A DNA stretch of 35,087 nucleotides. Source: Burkholderiales bacterium. Lineage in GTDB: Bacteria > Pseudomonadota > Gammaproteobacteria > Burkholderiales > Burkholderiaceae_C. Each line of letters begins with the position of its first letter. Within the stretch, counting starts at the first letter, position 1. This document shows positions 7,462-16,979 of this stretch, in pieces. A program made the position numbers and the translations under genes. The notes under the pieces are model-generated. The model saw only the letters and a program-made list of their open reading frames with translations. It ran no database searches and was not told the origin of the DNA. Location: NCBI GenBank assembly GCA_025360385.1, contig JANYCG010000080.1:1-35087 (forward strand), written 5' to 3'.

Positions 7462-10400
7462 TTGACTGTTTCGCCCCTCCAAATCGAATTCCCTGAAAAC
7501 CTGCCAGTCAGCGCCAAACGCGACGAGATCATGGCCTTGCTGCAAACGCACCAGGTCGTCATCGTGTGTGGGGAAACCGGGTCGGGTAAAACCACGCAGT
7601 TGCCCAAGATTGCGCTGGCAATGGGTCGTGGCAAACTGAATTACCCGGCAGGTCAACGCGGCAAGCTGATTGGCCACACGCAACCCCGGCGCATAGCGGC
7701 CAGCTCGGTGGCCAAACGCATCGCTGAAGAGCTTAAAACCCCACTTGGCGAGGTGGTTGGCTTCAAGGTGCGTTTTCAGGATCGGCTCTCGCGTGACGCC
7801 TCGGTGAAGTTGATGACGGACGGCATATTGCTGGCCGAGACGCAGACCGACCCTTTGCTCTACGCCTATGACACGATCATCATCGACGAGGCCCATGAAC
7901 GCTCGCTGAACATTGATTTCCTGCTTGGGTATTTGAAACAGATTTTGCCGCGCCGCCCGGACTTGAAAGTCATCGTGACCTCGGCGACGATTGACGCGGA
8001 TCGGTTTGCCAGGCATTTTGAGTCCAGCAACGGCCCTGCGCCCGTCATCATGGTTTCCGGACGCATGTTCCCGGTGGAGCAGCGCTACCGGCCCTACGAA
8101 GAATCGCGTGATTACGATCTGAACTCGGCGATTGCCGATGCGGTGGATGAGTTGTGGCTGGACGTGCACAACAGCGGCGACATTTTGGTGTTCTTGCCCG
8201 GCGAGCGCGAAATCCGCGAAGCGGCTGACCATCTGCGCAAACATTTGAGCCATCAGCCGTTATTTCGTCACGCCGAGGTCTTGCCCCTGTTCGCCCGCTT
8301 GAGCCAGCCCGAGCAAGACCGAATTTTTGATGCGCACAGCGGCAGGCGCGTCGTGCTGGCCACCAACGTGGCCGAAACCTCGCTCACTGTGCCAGGCATC
8401 CGGTATGTGATTGACGCAGGCACTTCGCGCATGAAGCGCTACAGCTTCAGGAGCAAGGTGGAGCAGTTGCTGGTCGAGCCGATCAGCCAGAGTTCGGCTA
8501 ACCAGCGGGCCGGGCGCTGTGGGCGGGTGGCCAACGGCATCTGCATCCGCCTCTACGACGACAAGGACTATGCTGGCAGGCCGCGCTTCACCGAGCCCGA
8601 GATTCTGCGTTCGTCGCTGGCCGGGGTGATTTTGCGCATGAAGTCCTTGCACCTGGGCATTGTGGAAGACTTTCCGTTTTTGGAGCGTCCGTCAAGCCGC
8701 GCGATTGCCGATGGTTACCAGTTGCTCAATGAACTGGGCGCGGTGGACGACTTCAATGAGTTGACGGCGATGGGTCAAGAGTTGGCCAAACTCCCACTGG
8801 ATCCGCGGGTGGGCCGCATGATTGTGGAAGCCCGCGAGCGAGGTGCGTTGGACGAGGTGCTGGTGATTGCCTCCGCTTTGAGCGTGCAGGACGTGCGGGA
8901 CCGGCCGATGGACCTGCAGCAACAGGCCGACCAGGCGCACGTGAAGTTTGACGACGAGAAGAGTGAATTCAGCGGGTATTTGAAGCTTTGGCGCTGGCTA
9001 GAGAATTCACGGGGTGGCGAAGGCCAGCATCGTCTGTCAAATCGGCAACACGAACAGTTGTTGCGGCAGAATTTTGTCAATTTACGCCGCGTGCGTGAAT
9101 GGCGCGACATCCACTCGCAGCTTCACACCGTTGTGGCCGAGCACAAATGGCGGCTGAATAACTCGCCGGCCAGTTACGACCAGCTTCATTTGTCTATGCT
9201 GGCAGGTTTGCTGGGCAACATTGGCTGCAAGGTGGAAAACGAAGGCCAGCAAGGCGAATACCTGGGAGCCCGCGCGATCAAGTTTTACGCCCATCCTGGC
9301 GCTCACCTGGCCAAAAAACCGGGGCGCTGGATCGTCGCTGCGGAACTGGTTGAAACCACGCGCCTGTTCGGGCGTGGCATTGCCAACATCGAGCCGCAGT
9401 GGCTGGAGCAGGTGGGTGGCCATTTGCTCAAAAAGCAGTTGCTGGATCCGCACTGGGAGAAAAAGGCTGCCGAAGTCACGGCGCTGGAACGTGCCACGCT
9501 GTACGGCATCGTGGTCTACAGCGGTCGAAAAACCAACTATGGCCGGGTGGATCCAGTTGCGGCGCGTGAGATTTTCATCCGTGAAGCGCTGGTGAATGAC
9601 CAGTGGGACACCGCCTTGCCCTTCCTTGCTGCGAACCACAAACTGATTGAGCAGGTGGAAGACTTGGAGCACAAGGCCCGCCGCCAGGACGTGCTGGTGG
9701 ACGACGAGCTCATCTACGCCTTTTACGACCAGCAACTGCCCGCCGACGTGTGCAGTGGCTACAGCTTTGAGCGCTGGTACCGGCAGGACGTCAAGAAGAA
9801 TCCCAAGCTGCTCCTGTTGTCCAAAGAGGAGCTGATGCGCCACGAGGCCGCAGGCATCACGACGCGGTCTTTCCCCAAAACCATCCGGCTCGGTGGCATC
9901 GACTGCGCCGCCACTTATTTGCATGAACCCGGCCATGCACAGGACGGCCTGACCGTGACGGTGCCCATCTTTGTGTTGAACCCGGTCAACGACGAACGCG
10001 GCGAATGGCTGGTGCCCGGCATGTTGAAGGAAAAAGTGCAGGCCCTGCTCAAAACCCTGCACCAGCGGCCCCGGTCACGCCTGGTGCCCCTGCCCGAAAC
10101 TGCCACGCGCATGGCCGAAGCCCTGAACGTGCCCGAGCTGTTTGGCCAGGGCACCCTGGTAGACGCCTTGCTGAAGCTGGTGCGGGCCGCGACCTCGCTG
10201 GACATCGTGGGCGCCGACATCAAGGCCGACATGTTGACGCCGCATTACTTCATGAACTATCGGGTGGTGGACGAACATGGCCGGCAATTGGGCGCAGGCC
10301 GAAACCTGGGCGCCTTGAAGGCCGAACTTGGGGCCCAGGCGCGGGGTGCATTCCAGGCCTTGGCGGGGCTCAAAATGGCTCAAACCTCGCCTCAAACCTC

Positions 10401-11424
10401 TGTTCATAGTCAAAAAGTGCCGAAAGTCCTTATAAACAGGGATTATGTAGCTACTCATAATGTAGCAATTGAAAATCTTGATAAAACACCAACCGGGATG
10501 GCAGCGGCCAGCCAGCGTTATACCGACTGGACTTTTGGCGAGCTGCCGGAGCTGCTTGAAATCCAAAAATCCGGCCAGACTCTGATCGGTTATCCGGCCT
10601 TGATTGAGGCGGGCGGCAGCGCCTTAAGCGACCCGCAAGCCAGCGTCAGCCTGGAGGTGTTTGACGAACCCGGTGTTGCTGCCAAAAAGCACCGGGCCGG
10701 CCTGCGCCGCCTGTTTGCCCTGCAGATCCGAGATGCGCTGAAGTACCTGGAGAAAAACCTGCCGGAGTTGCAAAAAATGGCGGTCGCCTACATCCAGGTG
10801 GGGCGGGGCGAGGGCGCAGGCCAGGGCCGCGACGCGGTGGGCGGCACGGTCGACGAATTGCGCGACCAGATCATCGCCGTGGCGTTGGACCGCGCCTTTT
10901 TGCAGGAGCCGCTGCCCTGCGACGCTTTGGCCTTCAAGCGCCGCGTCGACGAAGGCCGGGGCCGCTTGACCTTGATCGCCAATGAAGTCGCCCGCCTCGC
11001 GGCCACCATACTGACCGAGTACGCCATCGCCGCCAGAAAGATCAAGGACAGTAAAAATGCGCCAGAGGCGACAGCCGATGCGCAGCAGCAACTGCAAAAA
11101 TTGATAGGCAAACGTTTTTTGAGCGATTCCCCCTGGACCCAGCTGCCGCACTTTGCGCGCTACCTGAAAGCCGTCACGCTGCGCCTGGAAAAATACCGCG
11201 CTGACCCGGCCCGTGATGCGGCCCGCCTGGCCGAGTTGCGCCCGCAAGAACAACGTTACTGGCGCTTGGTCGCCGAACGCAAAGGCCAGGTCGATGCGCC
11301 CATGCAGGAGTTTCGCTGGCTGCTTGAGGAGCTGCGCGTCAGCTTCTTCGCCCAGGAATTGCGCACGCCCCAGCCGGTGAGTGTTAAGCGGCTAGAGAAG
11401 GCTTGGGCTTTGATGGCTGCCTAA
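7462..11424 (+). CDS. hrpA: ATP-dependent DEAH-box RNA helicase HrpA
   Basis: A 1320-residue DEAH helicase of the HrpA family, close to the E. coli length of about 1300. Family members unwind RNA and resolve stalled or collided ribosomes. Walker A is GETGSGKTTQ (residues 37-46), the DEAH box is at 142-145, and helicase motif VI text is SANQRAGRCGRVANGICIRL. The helicase-associated domains and the long DUF3418-type C-terminus (PRSRLVPLPETATRMAEALN; LRDQIIAVALDRAFLQEPLP) are present. The start is a TTG at 7462; no ATG fits better, since the helicase text begins immediately. Residues about 974-1013 form a linker encoded by strikingly AT-rich DNA, annotated separately. Confidence 0.95.
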   Translation: MTVSPLQIEFPENLPVSAKRDEIMALLQTHQVVIVCGETGSGKTTQLPKIALAMGRGKLNYPAGQRGKLIGHTQPRRIAASSVAKRIAEELKTPLGEVVGFKVRFQDRLSRDASVKLMTDGILLAETQTDPLLYAYDTIIIDEAHERSLNIDFLLGYLKQILPRRPDLKVIVTSATIDADRFARHFESSNGPAPVIMVSGRMFPVEQRYRPYEESRDYDLNSAIADAVDELWLDVHNSGDILVFLPGEREIREAADHLRKHLSHQPLFRHAEVLPLFARLSQPEQDRIFDAHSGRRVVLATNVAETSLTVPGIRYVIDAGTSRMKRYSFRSKVEQLLVEPISQSSANQRAGRCGRVANGICIRLYDDKDYAGRPRFTEPEILRSSLAGVILRMKSLHLGIVEDFPFLERPSSRAIADGYQLLNELGAVDDFNELTAMGQELAKLPLDPRVGRMIVEARERGALDEVLVIASALSVQDVRDRPMDLQQQADQAHVKFDDEKSEFSGYLKLWRWLENSRGGEGQHRLSNRQHEQLLRQNFVNLRRVREWRDIHSQLHTVVAEHKWRLNNSPASYDQLHLSMLAGLLGNIGCKVENEGQQGEYLGARAIKFYAHPGAHLAKKPGRWIVAAELVETTRLFGRGIANIEPQWLEQVGGHLLKKQLLDPHWEKKAAEVTALERATLYGIVVYSGRKTNYGRVDPVAAREIFIREALVNDQWDTALPFLAANHKLIEQVEDLEHKARRQDVLVDDELIYAFYDQQLPADVCSGYSFERWYRQDVKKNPKLLLLSKEELMRHEAAGITTRSFPKTIRLGGIDCAATYLHEPGHAQDGLTVTVPIFVLNPVNDERGEWLVPGMLKEKVQALLKTLHQRPRSRLVPLPETATRMAEALNVPELFGQGTLVDALLKLVRAATSLDIVGADIKADMLTPHYFMNYRVVDEHGRQLGAGRNLGALKAELGAQARGAFQALAGLKMAQTSPQTSVHSQKVPKVLINRDYVATHNVAIENLDKTPTGMAAASQRYTDWTFGELPELLEIQKSGQTLIGYPALIEAGGSALSDPQASVSLEVFDEPGVAAKKHRAGLRRLFALQIRDALKYLEKNLPELQKMAVAYIQVGRGEGAGQGRDAVGGTVDELRDQIIAVALDRAFLQEPLPCDALAFKRRVDEGRGRLTLIANEVARLAATILTEYAIAARKIKDSKNAPEATADAQQQLQKLIGKRFLSDSPWTQLPHFARYLKAVTLRLEKYRADPARDAARLAELRPQEQRYWRLVAERKGQVDAPMQEFRWLLEELRVSFFAQELRTPQPVSVKRLEKAWALMAA
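10381..10500 (+). other. AT-rich in-frame island inside hrpA
   Basis: About 120 bp within hrpA are far richer in A and T than the surrounding gene. They encode a polar linker (segments VHSQKVPKVLINRDYVATHN and VAIENLDKTP) just before the well conserved TDWTFGELPELLE. The island contains GTAGCTACT (10447-10455) and TGTAGCAAT (10461-10469), which resemble the GCTACT/AGTAGC cores of the AT-rich repeats elsewhere in the window. It keeps the frame, so it looks like an insertion tolerated between folded domains. Confidence 0.5.
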
Positions 11425-11479
11425 TTTGCCTTTGGAATGATTCTCCCGTGAGACAGTTCCATTTGAAATCTACGCTGGC

Positions 11480-11518
11480 TTCGCAGGGTAAAAAGCTTGA
11501 CGCCATCGTGGCTGCGAA
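11480..11518. terminator. Inverted repeat between convergent hrpA and ppsR
   Basis: TTCGCAG (11480-11486) and CTGCGAA (11512-11518) are perfect inverted arms with a 25-base loop, in the 114-bp gap between two converging genes. There is no U-tract, so intrinsic terminator activity is doubtful. Confidence 0.2.
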
Positions 11519-11538
11519 CCCGAGATCTGAAAGCCAGA

Positions 11539-12420
11539 TCAATAACTCAGCCGCTCCGGCTTGATCTCCTGCAAGATGGTGGTGGCGATTTCTTCGATGG
11601 ATTTGGTGGTGGTGGACAGCCAGCGGATGCCGGCGCGGCGCATCATGGCTTCGGCTTCATTGATTTCCATGCGGCAGTTGTCCAGCGCGGCGTATTTGGA
11701 ATTGGGCCGCCGCTCGTGGCGAATCTCGCTCAGGCGCTCCGGCAAAATCGTCAGGCCAAAAATCTTGGCCTTGTGCGGCACCAGCGCCACCGGCAATTGC
11801 TGGCGTTCAAAGTCTTCGGGGATCAGCGGGTAATTGGACGCCTTCAGGCCGTATTGCATGGCCAGGTAAAGCGAGGTCGGGGTTTTGCCACTTCGGCTGA
11901 CACCCACCAAAATCACATCGGACTGAACCAGGTCGCGGTTGCTTTGACCGTCGTCATGCGCCAGGCTGAAGTTGATGGCTTCGATGCGGTCGTTGTACTG
12001 TTTGCTTTTGCTCACGTCGCTGAAGCGGCCGATACGGTGGTTGCTTTTGATTTGCAGCTCCCGCTCCAGCGGGTGCACAAAGGTGCCAAACATGTCCAGC
12101 AACATGCCCTGGCAACCATCGGCGACGATCTGCAAAACTTCCATGTTGACCAGGGTGCTGAACACAATCGGTTTGCTGCCGTCCACCACACCCGCATGGT
12201 TGATCTGGCGCACGGCGGCCAGGGCCTTGTCCGGCGTGTCGATAAAGGGCAGGCGGATATGCCGGGCCGCTACGTCAAACTGGGCCAGGATCGCGTTGCC
12301 GAAGGTTTCGGCTGTGATGCCGGTGCCGTCAGAAATGAAGAACACACTGCGCTGCGCCTGTGTCGCGGGCTGGGCTGGGTGGCCGGACAGGTCACCAAAA
12401 AAAGTGGTGGGTGAGTTCAT
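11539..12420 (-). CDS. ppsR: Phosphoenolpyruvate synthase regulatory protein (bifunctional kinase/pyrophosphorylase)
   Basis: PpsR (DUF299 family) switches PEP synthase off by ADP-dependent phosphorylation of a regulatory threonine and back on by phosphate-dependent dephosphorylation. From the ATG at 12420 the protein has 293 residues. The family start (RSVFFISDGTGITAETFGNA) and the nucleotide-binding P-loop GVSRSGKTPTSLYLA (residues 173-187) are visible, followed by the conserved NYPLIPED and GLTILPERLSEIRHERRP. An in-frame ATG at 12489 would add 23 residues without family similarity. The gene is divergent from ppsA, its target enzyme. Confidence 0.95.
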   Translation of the reverse strand: MNSPTTFFGDLSGHPAQPATQAQRSVFFISDGTGITAETFGNAILAQFDVAARHIRLPFIDTPDKALAAVRQINHAGVVDGSKPIVFSTLVNMEVLQIVADGCQGMLLDMFGTFVHPLERELQIKSNHRIGRFSDVSKSKQYNDRIEAINFSLAHDDGQSNRDLVQSDVILVGVSRSGKTPTSLYLAMQYGLKASNYPLIPEDFERQQLPVALVPHKAKIFGLTILPERLSEIRHERRPNSKYAALDNCRMEINEAEAMMRRAGIRWLSTTTKSIEEIATTILQEIKPERLSY

Positions 12421-12705
12421 GCGGGTTGTTCGTTGACGCCGCGGTGGCGACAAGCGGATTGTGGCCCAAGGCGGAACTGGGCGCTGCAAAATTGCCTTTT
12501 GTGCACCTCTACAATGGCAAAGGCCTAAGGGAAACTTTCACCATTCATGATGCCTGGCTTCGTTAAAAGCGGCAGGTCATGAATTTTGAAAATTTCAACG
12601 GTCTGCTATGCCATTTTTCCAGCAACGCCGCCATCCATTCAAACCACAACAAGCGTGTGCCGCGTTGGCCTGGGAACCCAGATTTTTCACTTCCGGAGTT
12701 TCCCC
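12421..12705. other. Divergent control region between ppsR and ppsA
   Basis: This 285-bp spacer has no coding content that I can support; a frame open from 12586 is only upstream extension of ppsA. It holds an AT-rich near-palindrome at 12580-12597 (GAATTTTGAAAATTTC core) that could be an operator, and a TACAAT at 12512-12517 that could be a -10 element without a good -35. The ppsA Shine-Dalgarno GGAG lies near 12694. Confidence 0.35.
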
Positions 12706-15099
12706 ATGTCCCAACTGTTCAATGCGACCGACCTGGTCGTTCCCTTTGAGAACCTGAGAATGAGCGATGTCGAGGCCGTAGGCGGCAAAAACGCCAGCCT
12801 CGGCGAGATGATTTCGCAACTTCCCACTGGGGTCAAAGTGCCCACCGGCTTTGCGACGACAGCACATGCCTTCAGGCAGTTTCTGGCGCATGGCGGCCTG
12901 GCCGGCAAGATTGTCGAACGGCTGGCCGGGCTGGACACTGACGACGTACGGGCGCTGGCGGCGGCCGGCGCAGACATACGGGCCATGGTGGAGGCGCAGC
13001 CCTTTCCTGCTGATTTGCAGCAAGCCATTGCATCAGCGTTTGCGGTATTGAGCGCAGGCAGCCCGGCGGCATCATTTGCCGTGCGTTCCTCTGCCACCGC
13101 CGAGGACTTGCCCGACGCGTCTTTTGCCGGCCAGCAGGAAACCTTCCTGAACGTGGTTGGCATCGAGGACGTGCTGCACAAAATGAAAGAGGTGTTCGCC
13201 TCGCTTTATAACGACCGAGCCATCAGTTACCGCGTGCACAAGGGTTTTGCGCACGAGCATGTGGCCCTGAGCGCGGGCGTGCAACGCATGGTGCGCTCCG
13301 ACCTGGGGGCGGCTGGGGTCATGTTCACCATCGACACTGAATCGGGCTTTTCCGACGTGGTGTTCATCACCTCGAGTTATGGCCTGGGCGAAACGGTGGT
13401 GCAAGGGGCGGTGAACCCGGACGAGTTTTATGTACACAAGCCCATGTTGCGCGCTGGCAAACGCGCGGTGATCCGGCGCAGCCTGGGCAGCAAGCTGATC
13501 CAGATGGAGTTCAGCTCTGCCGCTGAAAAGTCAAGCTCAGGCAAGCTGGTTAAAACCACCGATGTGCCCACAGAACTGCGCAACCGGTATTCTTTGACCG
13601 ATGCCGATGTGGAGCAATTGGCCCGTTATGCCTTGGTGATCGAAGAGCACTACGGCCGTGCCATGGACATTGAATGGGGCAAAGACGGCACCGACGGCCA
13701 ACTCTATATTTTGCAGGCGCGTCCCGAGACGGTGAAGAGCCAGTCCAAAGGCAAGGCCGAGCACCGTTACAAACTCAAAGGCAAAAGCGCTGTCCTGGTG
13801 GAAGGCCGCGCCATTGGCCAAAAAGTCGGCACGGGCCCAGTGCGCGTGGTGCACAGCATCAACGACATGGACCAGGTGCAGGCGGGGGACATTCTGGTCA
13901 CTGACATGACTGACCCGAACTGGGAGCCGGTGATGAAACGCGCTTCGGCCATCGTCACCAACCGGGGTGGGCGCACCTGCCATGCCGCCATCATCGCGCG
14001 TGAGCTGGGCATTCCGGCTGTGGTTGGCTGCGGCGATGCCACCGACGTGCTGCGCGACGGCATGCTGGTCACCGTGAGTTGCGCCGAGGGTGACACTGGG
14101 TTTATTTACGACGGCTTGCTGGAGACTGAAGTCACAGAGGTTGTGCGCGGCGAGATGCCCGAGATCCCGATCAAGATCACCATGAACGTGGGCAACCCGC
14201 AACTGGCTTTTGACTTCTGCCAGTTGCCCAATGCGGGTGTGGGGCTGGCGCGGCTTGAGTTCATCATCAACAACAACATCGGCGTTCACCCCAAGGCAAT
14301 TCTGGACTACCCGAATGTAGACGCGGACTTGAAGAAAGCGGTGGAGTCCGTGGCACGTGGCCATGCCTCGCCCAGGGCCTTTTACGTGGACCGTGTTGCC
14401 GAAGGCGTGGCCACCATCGCTGCGGCATTTTGGCCGAAACCCGTCATCGTGCGGCTGTCAGACTTCAAGAGCAACGAGTACCGCAAGCTGATTGGCGGCA
14501 GCCGTTACGAGCCGGAAGAGGAAAACCCGATGCTTGGCTTCCGCGGCGCCGTGCGGTATTTGAGCGCCGAATTCGGTGAAGCCTTTGCCATGGAGTGCGA
14601 GGCCCTGAAACGTGTTCGCGAAGCCATGGGCCTGACCAACGTCGAGGTGATGGTGCCGTTTGTGCGCACGCTGGGGCAGGCCAAGGCCGTGACAGAACTG
14701 CTGAGCAAACATGGCTTGAAGCGCGGCGAGAATGATCTGAAAGTGATCATGATGTGCGAAATCCCCAGCAATGCCATCCTCGCGCCGCAGTTTTTGGAGT
14801 TCTTCGACGGCTTCTCCATCGGTTCGAATGACCTGACGCAATTGGGCCTGGGCCTTGATCGGGACTCCGGCCTGGAACTGCTTGCCGCTGACTTCGACGA
14901 GCGCGACCCCGCCATCAAGGCCATGATCCACATGGCCATCCAGGCCTGCAAGGCCCAAGGCAAATACGTCGGCATCTGCGGCCAGGGGCCCAGCGACCAT
15001 CCGGACTTTGCCCGCTGGCTGGCCGACGAAGGCATTTCCAGCCTGTCGCTGAACCCGGATTCGGTGATTGCGACCTGGCAGCAACTGGCCAAAGTTTGA
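12706..15099 (+). CDS. ppsA: Phosphoenolpyruvate synthase (pyruvate, water dikinase)
   Basis: PpsA converts pyruvate and ATP to phosphoenolpyruvate, AMP and phosphate for gluconeogenesis. The 797-residue protein has the expected order: an N-terminal pyruvate/ATP-grasp domain ([11 protein letters not shown] near residue 25; [20 protein letters not shown]), the phosphohistidine domain with catalytic His426 in [20 protein letters not shown], and a C-terminal PEP-utilising barrel with Cys758 in GICGQGPSD. The ATG at 12706 follows a GGAG, and its product starts like the family ([20 protein letters not shown]). The frame is open 40 codons further upstream without similarity. It is divergent from ppsR, which regulates the enzyme. 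The stop codon lies inside the -35 box of the next operon's promoter. Confidence 0.97.
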   Translation: MSQLFNATDLVVPFENLRMSDVEAVGGKNASLGEMISQLPTGVKVPTGFATTAHAFRQFLAHGGLAGKIVERLAGLDTDDVRALAAAGADIRAMVEAQPFPADLQQAIASAFAVLSAGSPAASFAVRSSATAEDLPDASFAGQQETFLNVVGIEDVLHKMKEVFASLYNDRAISYRVHKGFAHEHVALSAGVQRMVRSDLGAAGVMFTIDTESGFSDVVFITSSYGLGETVVQGAVNPDEFYVHKPMLRAGKRAVIRRSLGSKLIQMEFSSAAEKSSSGKLVKTTDVPTELRNRYSLTDADVEQLARYALVIEEHYGRAMDIEWGKDGTDGQLYILQARPETVKSQSKGKAEHRYKLKGKSAVLVEGRAIGQKVGTGPVRVVHSINDMDQVQAGDILVTDMTDPNWEPVMKRASAIVTNRGGRTCHAAIIARELGIPAVVGCGDATDVLRDGMLVTVSCAEGDTGFIYDGLLETEVTEVVRGEMPEIPIKITMNVGNPQLAFDFCQLPNAGVGLARLEFIINNNIGVHPKAILDYPNVDADLKKAVESVARGHASPRAFYVDRVAEGVATIAAAFWPKPVIVRLSDFKSNEYRKLIGGSRYEPEEENPMLGFRGAVRYLSAEFGEAFAMECEALKRVREAMGLTNVEVMVPFVRTLGQAKAVTELLSKHGLKRGENDLKVIMMCEIPSNAILAPQFLEFFDGFSIGSNDLTQLGLGLDRDSGLELLAADFDERDPAIKAMIHMAIQACKAQGKYVGICGQGPSDHPDFARWLADEGISSLSLNPDSVIATWQQLAKV

Positions 15100-15124
15100 A
15101 AGTGCCCTGCTTTCGGGCTATAAT
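15096..15124 (+). promoter_or_regulatory. Near-consensus sigma-70 promoter of the rpsF operon
   Basis: TTGAAA (15096-15101) and TATAAT (15119-15124) are separated by 17 bp. The -10 is perfect and the -35 differs from TTGACA at one position. The -35 includes the TGA stop of ppsA. It is the best promoter in the window, fitting a ribosomal protein operon, and gives a 5' leader of about 150 nt. Confidence 0.85.
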
Positions 15125-15178
15125 CGAAGGCTTCACCTTGCTGCACCTCGTCTGACGCCGAGGGCGGCTTTCATCCAC

Positions 15179-15249
15179 GCCAGGTTATCGGAAATCGCTT
15201 AAAGCATGGCTTCACGCTTGGCTTTGAGCGGCGTCCGTCCTGACCTGGC
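15179..15249 (+). promoter_or_regulatory. Structured mRNA leader upstream of rpsF (candidate S6:S18 autoregulatory element)
   Basis: GCCAGGT (15179-15185) pairs with ACCTGGC (15243-15249), enclosing a second stem CGCTTAAAGC (15196-15205) with GCTTTGAGCG (15221-15230) that has one G-U pair. The structure ends just before the rpsF Shine-Dalgarno, and a CCG (15253-15255) follows the closing arm. Many bacteria autoregulate rpsF-rpsR by binding the S6:S18 complex to such a leader with a CCG bulge. The stems are seen; identity with that leader class is an inference. Confidence 0.5.
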
Positions 15250-15281
15250 AATCCGCAAGGATTAACCCACAAGGAGTTTCA

Positions 15282-15662
15282 ATGCGTCATTATGAAATCA
15301 TTCTCATGATCCATCCGGATCAGAGCGAACAGGTTCCTGCCATGCTGGAGCGTTACAAAGGCATGATCACTGCCGATTCCGCTGACGGGAAAGGCAAAGT
15401 GCACCGTGTTGAAGACTGGGGCCGCCGCCAGTTGATCTATCAGATCAACAAGCTCTCAAAAGCCCATTACCTGTGCATTAACATCGAAGCCAGCCAGGCC
15501 GTCATGGCTGAACTCGAACACGCGTTCAAGTTCAACGACGCCGTGCTGCGCCACCTGACTGTCTTGAAGAAGAAAGCCGATACCGGCCCTTCGTCAATGA
15601 TGAAGTCCGTCGAGCGTGAAGACGCCCGCAAGAACAACCAGGCTGAATACGCTGGCAACTAA
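15282..15662 (+). CDS. rpsF: 30S ribosomal protein S6
   Basis: A 126-residue S6, which binds 16S rRNA in the platform of the small subunit together with S18. The start [20 protein letters not shown] and the segment [20 protein letters not shown] are hallmark S6 sequence, and [20 protein letters not shown] forms the usual charged tail. The ATG is preceded by a clear AAGGAG at about seven bases. It is first in the operon with priB, rpsR and rplI, downstream of a near-consensus promoter and a structured leader. Confidence 0.97.
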   Translation: MRHYEIILMIHPDQSEQVPAMLERYKGMITADSADGKGKVHRVEDWGRRQLIYQINKLSKAHYLCINIEASQAVMAELEHAFKFNDAVLRHLTVLKKKADTGPSSMMKSVEREDARKNNQAEYAGN

Positions 15663-15716
15663 AAGCGTCTTTTCTTGGCCTTGAATGGGTGAAACCCGAC
15701 ACATCTTTGATCTGGA

Positions 15717-16016
15717 GTGACTGAGCCTGCCAACCACCTTGAATTGACCGCCTGCATGGCCGAGCTTGAAAGTATGCGTTACACGCCTGCCGGATTGCCC
15801 GCCCTGAACCTGGGACTCGAACATGCTTCGCAAGTTGAAGAAGCCGGGCAGGCAAGGCAAGTCAAGGTAACCGTCAAGGCGGTGGCATTTGGCGCTCAGG
15901 CCGAGCGCCTGGCCCGGCAGGCAGTCGGCAGCCAGTGGCGGTTTAAGGGGTTTTTAGCCTCGGGTCGCAACGGAAAAGGTGTCGTGTTCCATATTCAAGA
16001 CTTTACGCAAGACTAA
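15717..16016 (+). CDS. priB: Primosomal replication protein N (PriB)
   Basis: PriB is a small OB-fold single-stranded-DNA-binding protein that helps PriA reload DnaB at stalled forks. The 99-residue protein reads [20 protein letters not shown], then [19 protein letters not shown] and [20 protein letters not shown], typical of betaproteobacterial PriB encoded between rpsF and rpsR. The start is a GTG at 15717 with GGA immediately upstream. Its replication partner dnaB lies 964 bp downstream of its stop. Confidence 0.93.
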   Translation: MTEPANHLELTACMAELESMRYTPAGLPALNLGLEHASQVEEAGQARQVKVTVKAVAFGAQAERLARQAVGSQWRFKGFLASGRNGKGVVFHIQDFTQD

Positions 16017-16047
16017 TTTCACAAATTTGATTTTTCAGGAGCATTCC

Positions 16048-16329
16048 ATGCCCGCATTCAAAAAATTTAACAAAGACAAGCGCCCCAAGCGCCCCGCTCA
16101 AAACCTGCTGTTCAAACGCAAGCGCTTTTGCCGCTTCACGGTGACCGGCGTCGAAGAGATCGACTACAAGGACATCGACACCCTGCGCGATTTCATCGCC
16201 GAAAACGGCAAAATCATTCCCGCACGCCTGACCGGCACCCGCGCGATTTTCCAGCGCCAGCTCAACACGGCCATCAAGCGTGCGCGTTTCCTCGCCATGC
16301 TGCCGTACAGCGATCAGCACCGCATCTAA
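16048..16329 (+). CDS. rpsR: 30S ribosomal protein S18
   Basis: A 93-residue S18, which forms a heterodimer with S6 on 16S rRNA. The core [20 protein letters not shown], then [19 protein letters not shown] and [20 protein letters not shown] are diagnostic. The ATG at 16048 has AGGA seven bases upstream; the frame is open further upstream into priB but without similarity. It is the third gene of the rpsF operon. Confidence 0.97.
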   Translation: MPAFKKFNKDKRPKRPAQNLLFKRKRFCRFTVTGVEEIDYKDIDTLRDFIAENGKIIPARLTGTRAIFQRQLNTAIKRARFLAMLPYSDQHRI

Positions 16330-16341
16330 GGAACACACACC

Positions 16342-16794
16342 ATGCAAATCATTCTGCTCGACAAGGTTGTGAACCTTGGAACCCTCGGCGAAATCGTCAA
16401 GGTCAAAGACGGGTATGCCCGCAACTTTTTAATCCCTTCCGGCCGCGCGCGGCGTGCCACCGCATCAGCCAAGCTTGAGTTTGAAGCCAAACGTGCTGAG
16501 CTTGAGAAAGCGGCAGCTGGCGTGTTGGCTGCCCAGCAAGTTTTGGGTGAAAAGCTCGGTGGCACCACCATCAAGCTGACGCAAAAAGCCGGGGTTGATG
16601 GCCGCTTGTTTGGTTCAGTCACAAACTACGACATCGCTGAAGAACTGGTCAAAGGCGGCTACAAAGTCGTCAAGTCGCAAATTCGCATGCCTAACGGCGC
16701 CATTAAAATCGTGGGCGACAGCAAGGTTTCCGTGGCTTTGCATACCGACGTGGTGGTTGAAATCACGGTGTCGGTCTACGGCGAAACCGCTTAG
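16342..16794 (+). CDS. rplI: 50S ribosomal protein L9
   Basis: A 150-residue L9 with the usual two-domain layout: an N-terminal rRNA-binding domain ([33 protein letters not shown]), a long connecting helix rich in Ala, Glu and Lys, and a C-terminal domain ([30 protein letters not shown]). AAGGA precedes the ATG. It lies 12 bp after rpsR and is the last gene before an intrinsic terminator. Confidence 0.97.
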   Translation: MQIILLDKVVNLGTLGEIVKVKDGYARNFLIPSGRARRATASAKLEFEAKRAELEKAAAGVLAAQQVLGEKLGGTTIKLTQKAGVDGRLFGSVTNYDIAEELVKGGYKVVKSQIRMPNGAIKIVGDSKVSVALHTDVVVEITVSVYGETA

Positions 16795-16813
16795 GTCCAG
16801 CGCATCATCCACA

Positions 16814-16850
16814 ACGGCCATCGGGGCAAACCCGGTGGCCGTTTTGTTTT
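16814..16850 (+). terminator. Intrinsic terminator after rplI
   Basis: ACGGCCA-T-CGGG (16814-16825) pairs with CCCGG-TGGCCGT (16831-16842), followed by TTTGTTTT. A strong GC-rich hairpin plus T-run 20 bp after the rplI stop closes the ribosomal protein operon. Confidence 0.9.
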
Positions 16851-16979
16851 GGACGGGCCATCGCAATTCACCTGAAATTAACAGGTTTTCAACAGACTTA
16901 TCCGTGTGACATGGCCTGGTTGAGCGGGTAGCATTGGCGCTAGCCTGAGTCCGTTTCGCCAACGTCAAAACAAGAAGCC

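Noticed and set aside
9082-10062. Minus-strand frame of 326 codons inside hrpA
   Set aside because: It is antisense to conserved helicase-associated sequence and has no recognisable domain.
16868-16885. Second small inverted repeat (ACCTG...CAGGT) after rplI
   Set aside because: The stem is only five pairs, and the stronger hairpin at 16814-16850 already explains transcript termination.
16896-16904. DnaA-box-like TTATCCGTG upstream of dnaB
   Set aside because: It is a single site with two mismatches to TTATCCACA and no cluster or AT-rich unwinding element, so it is not an origin.
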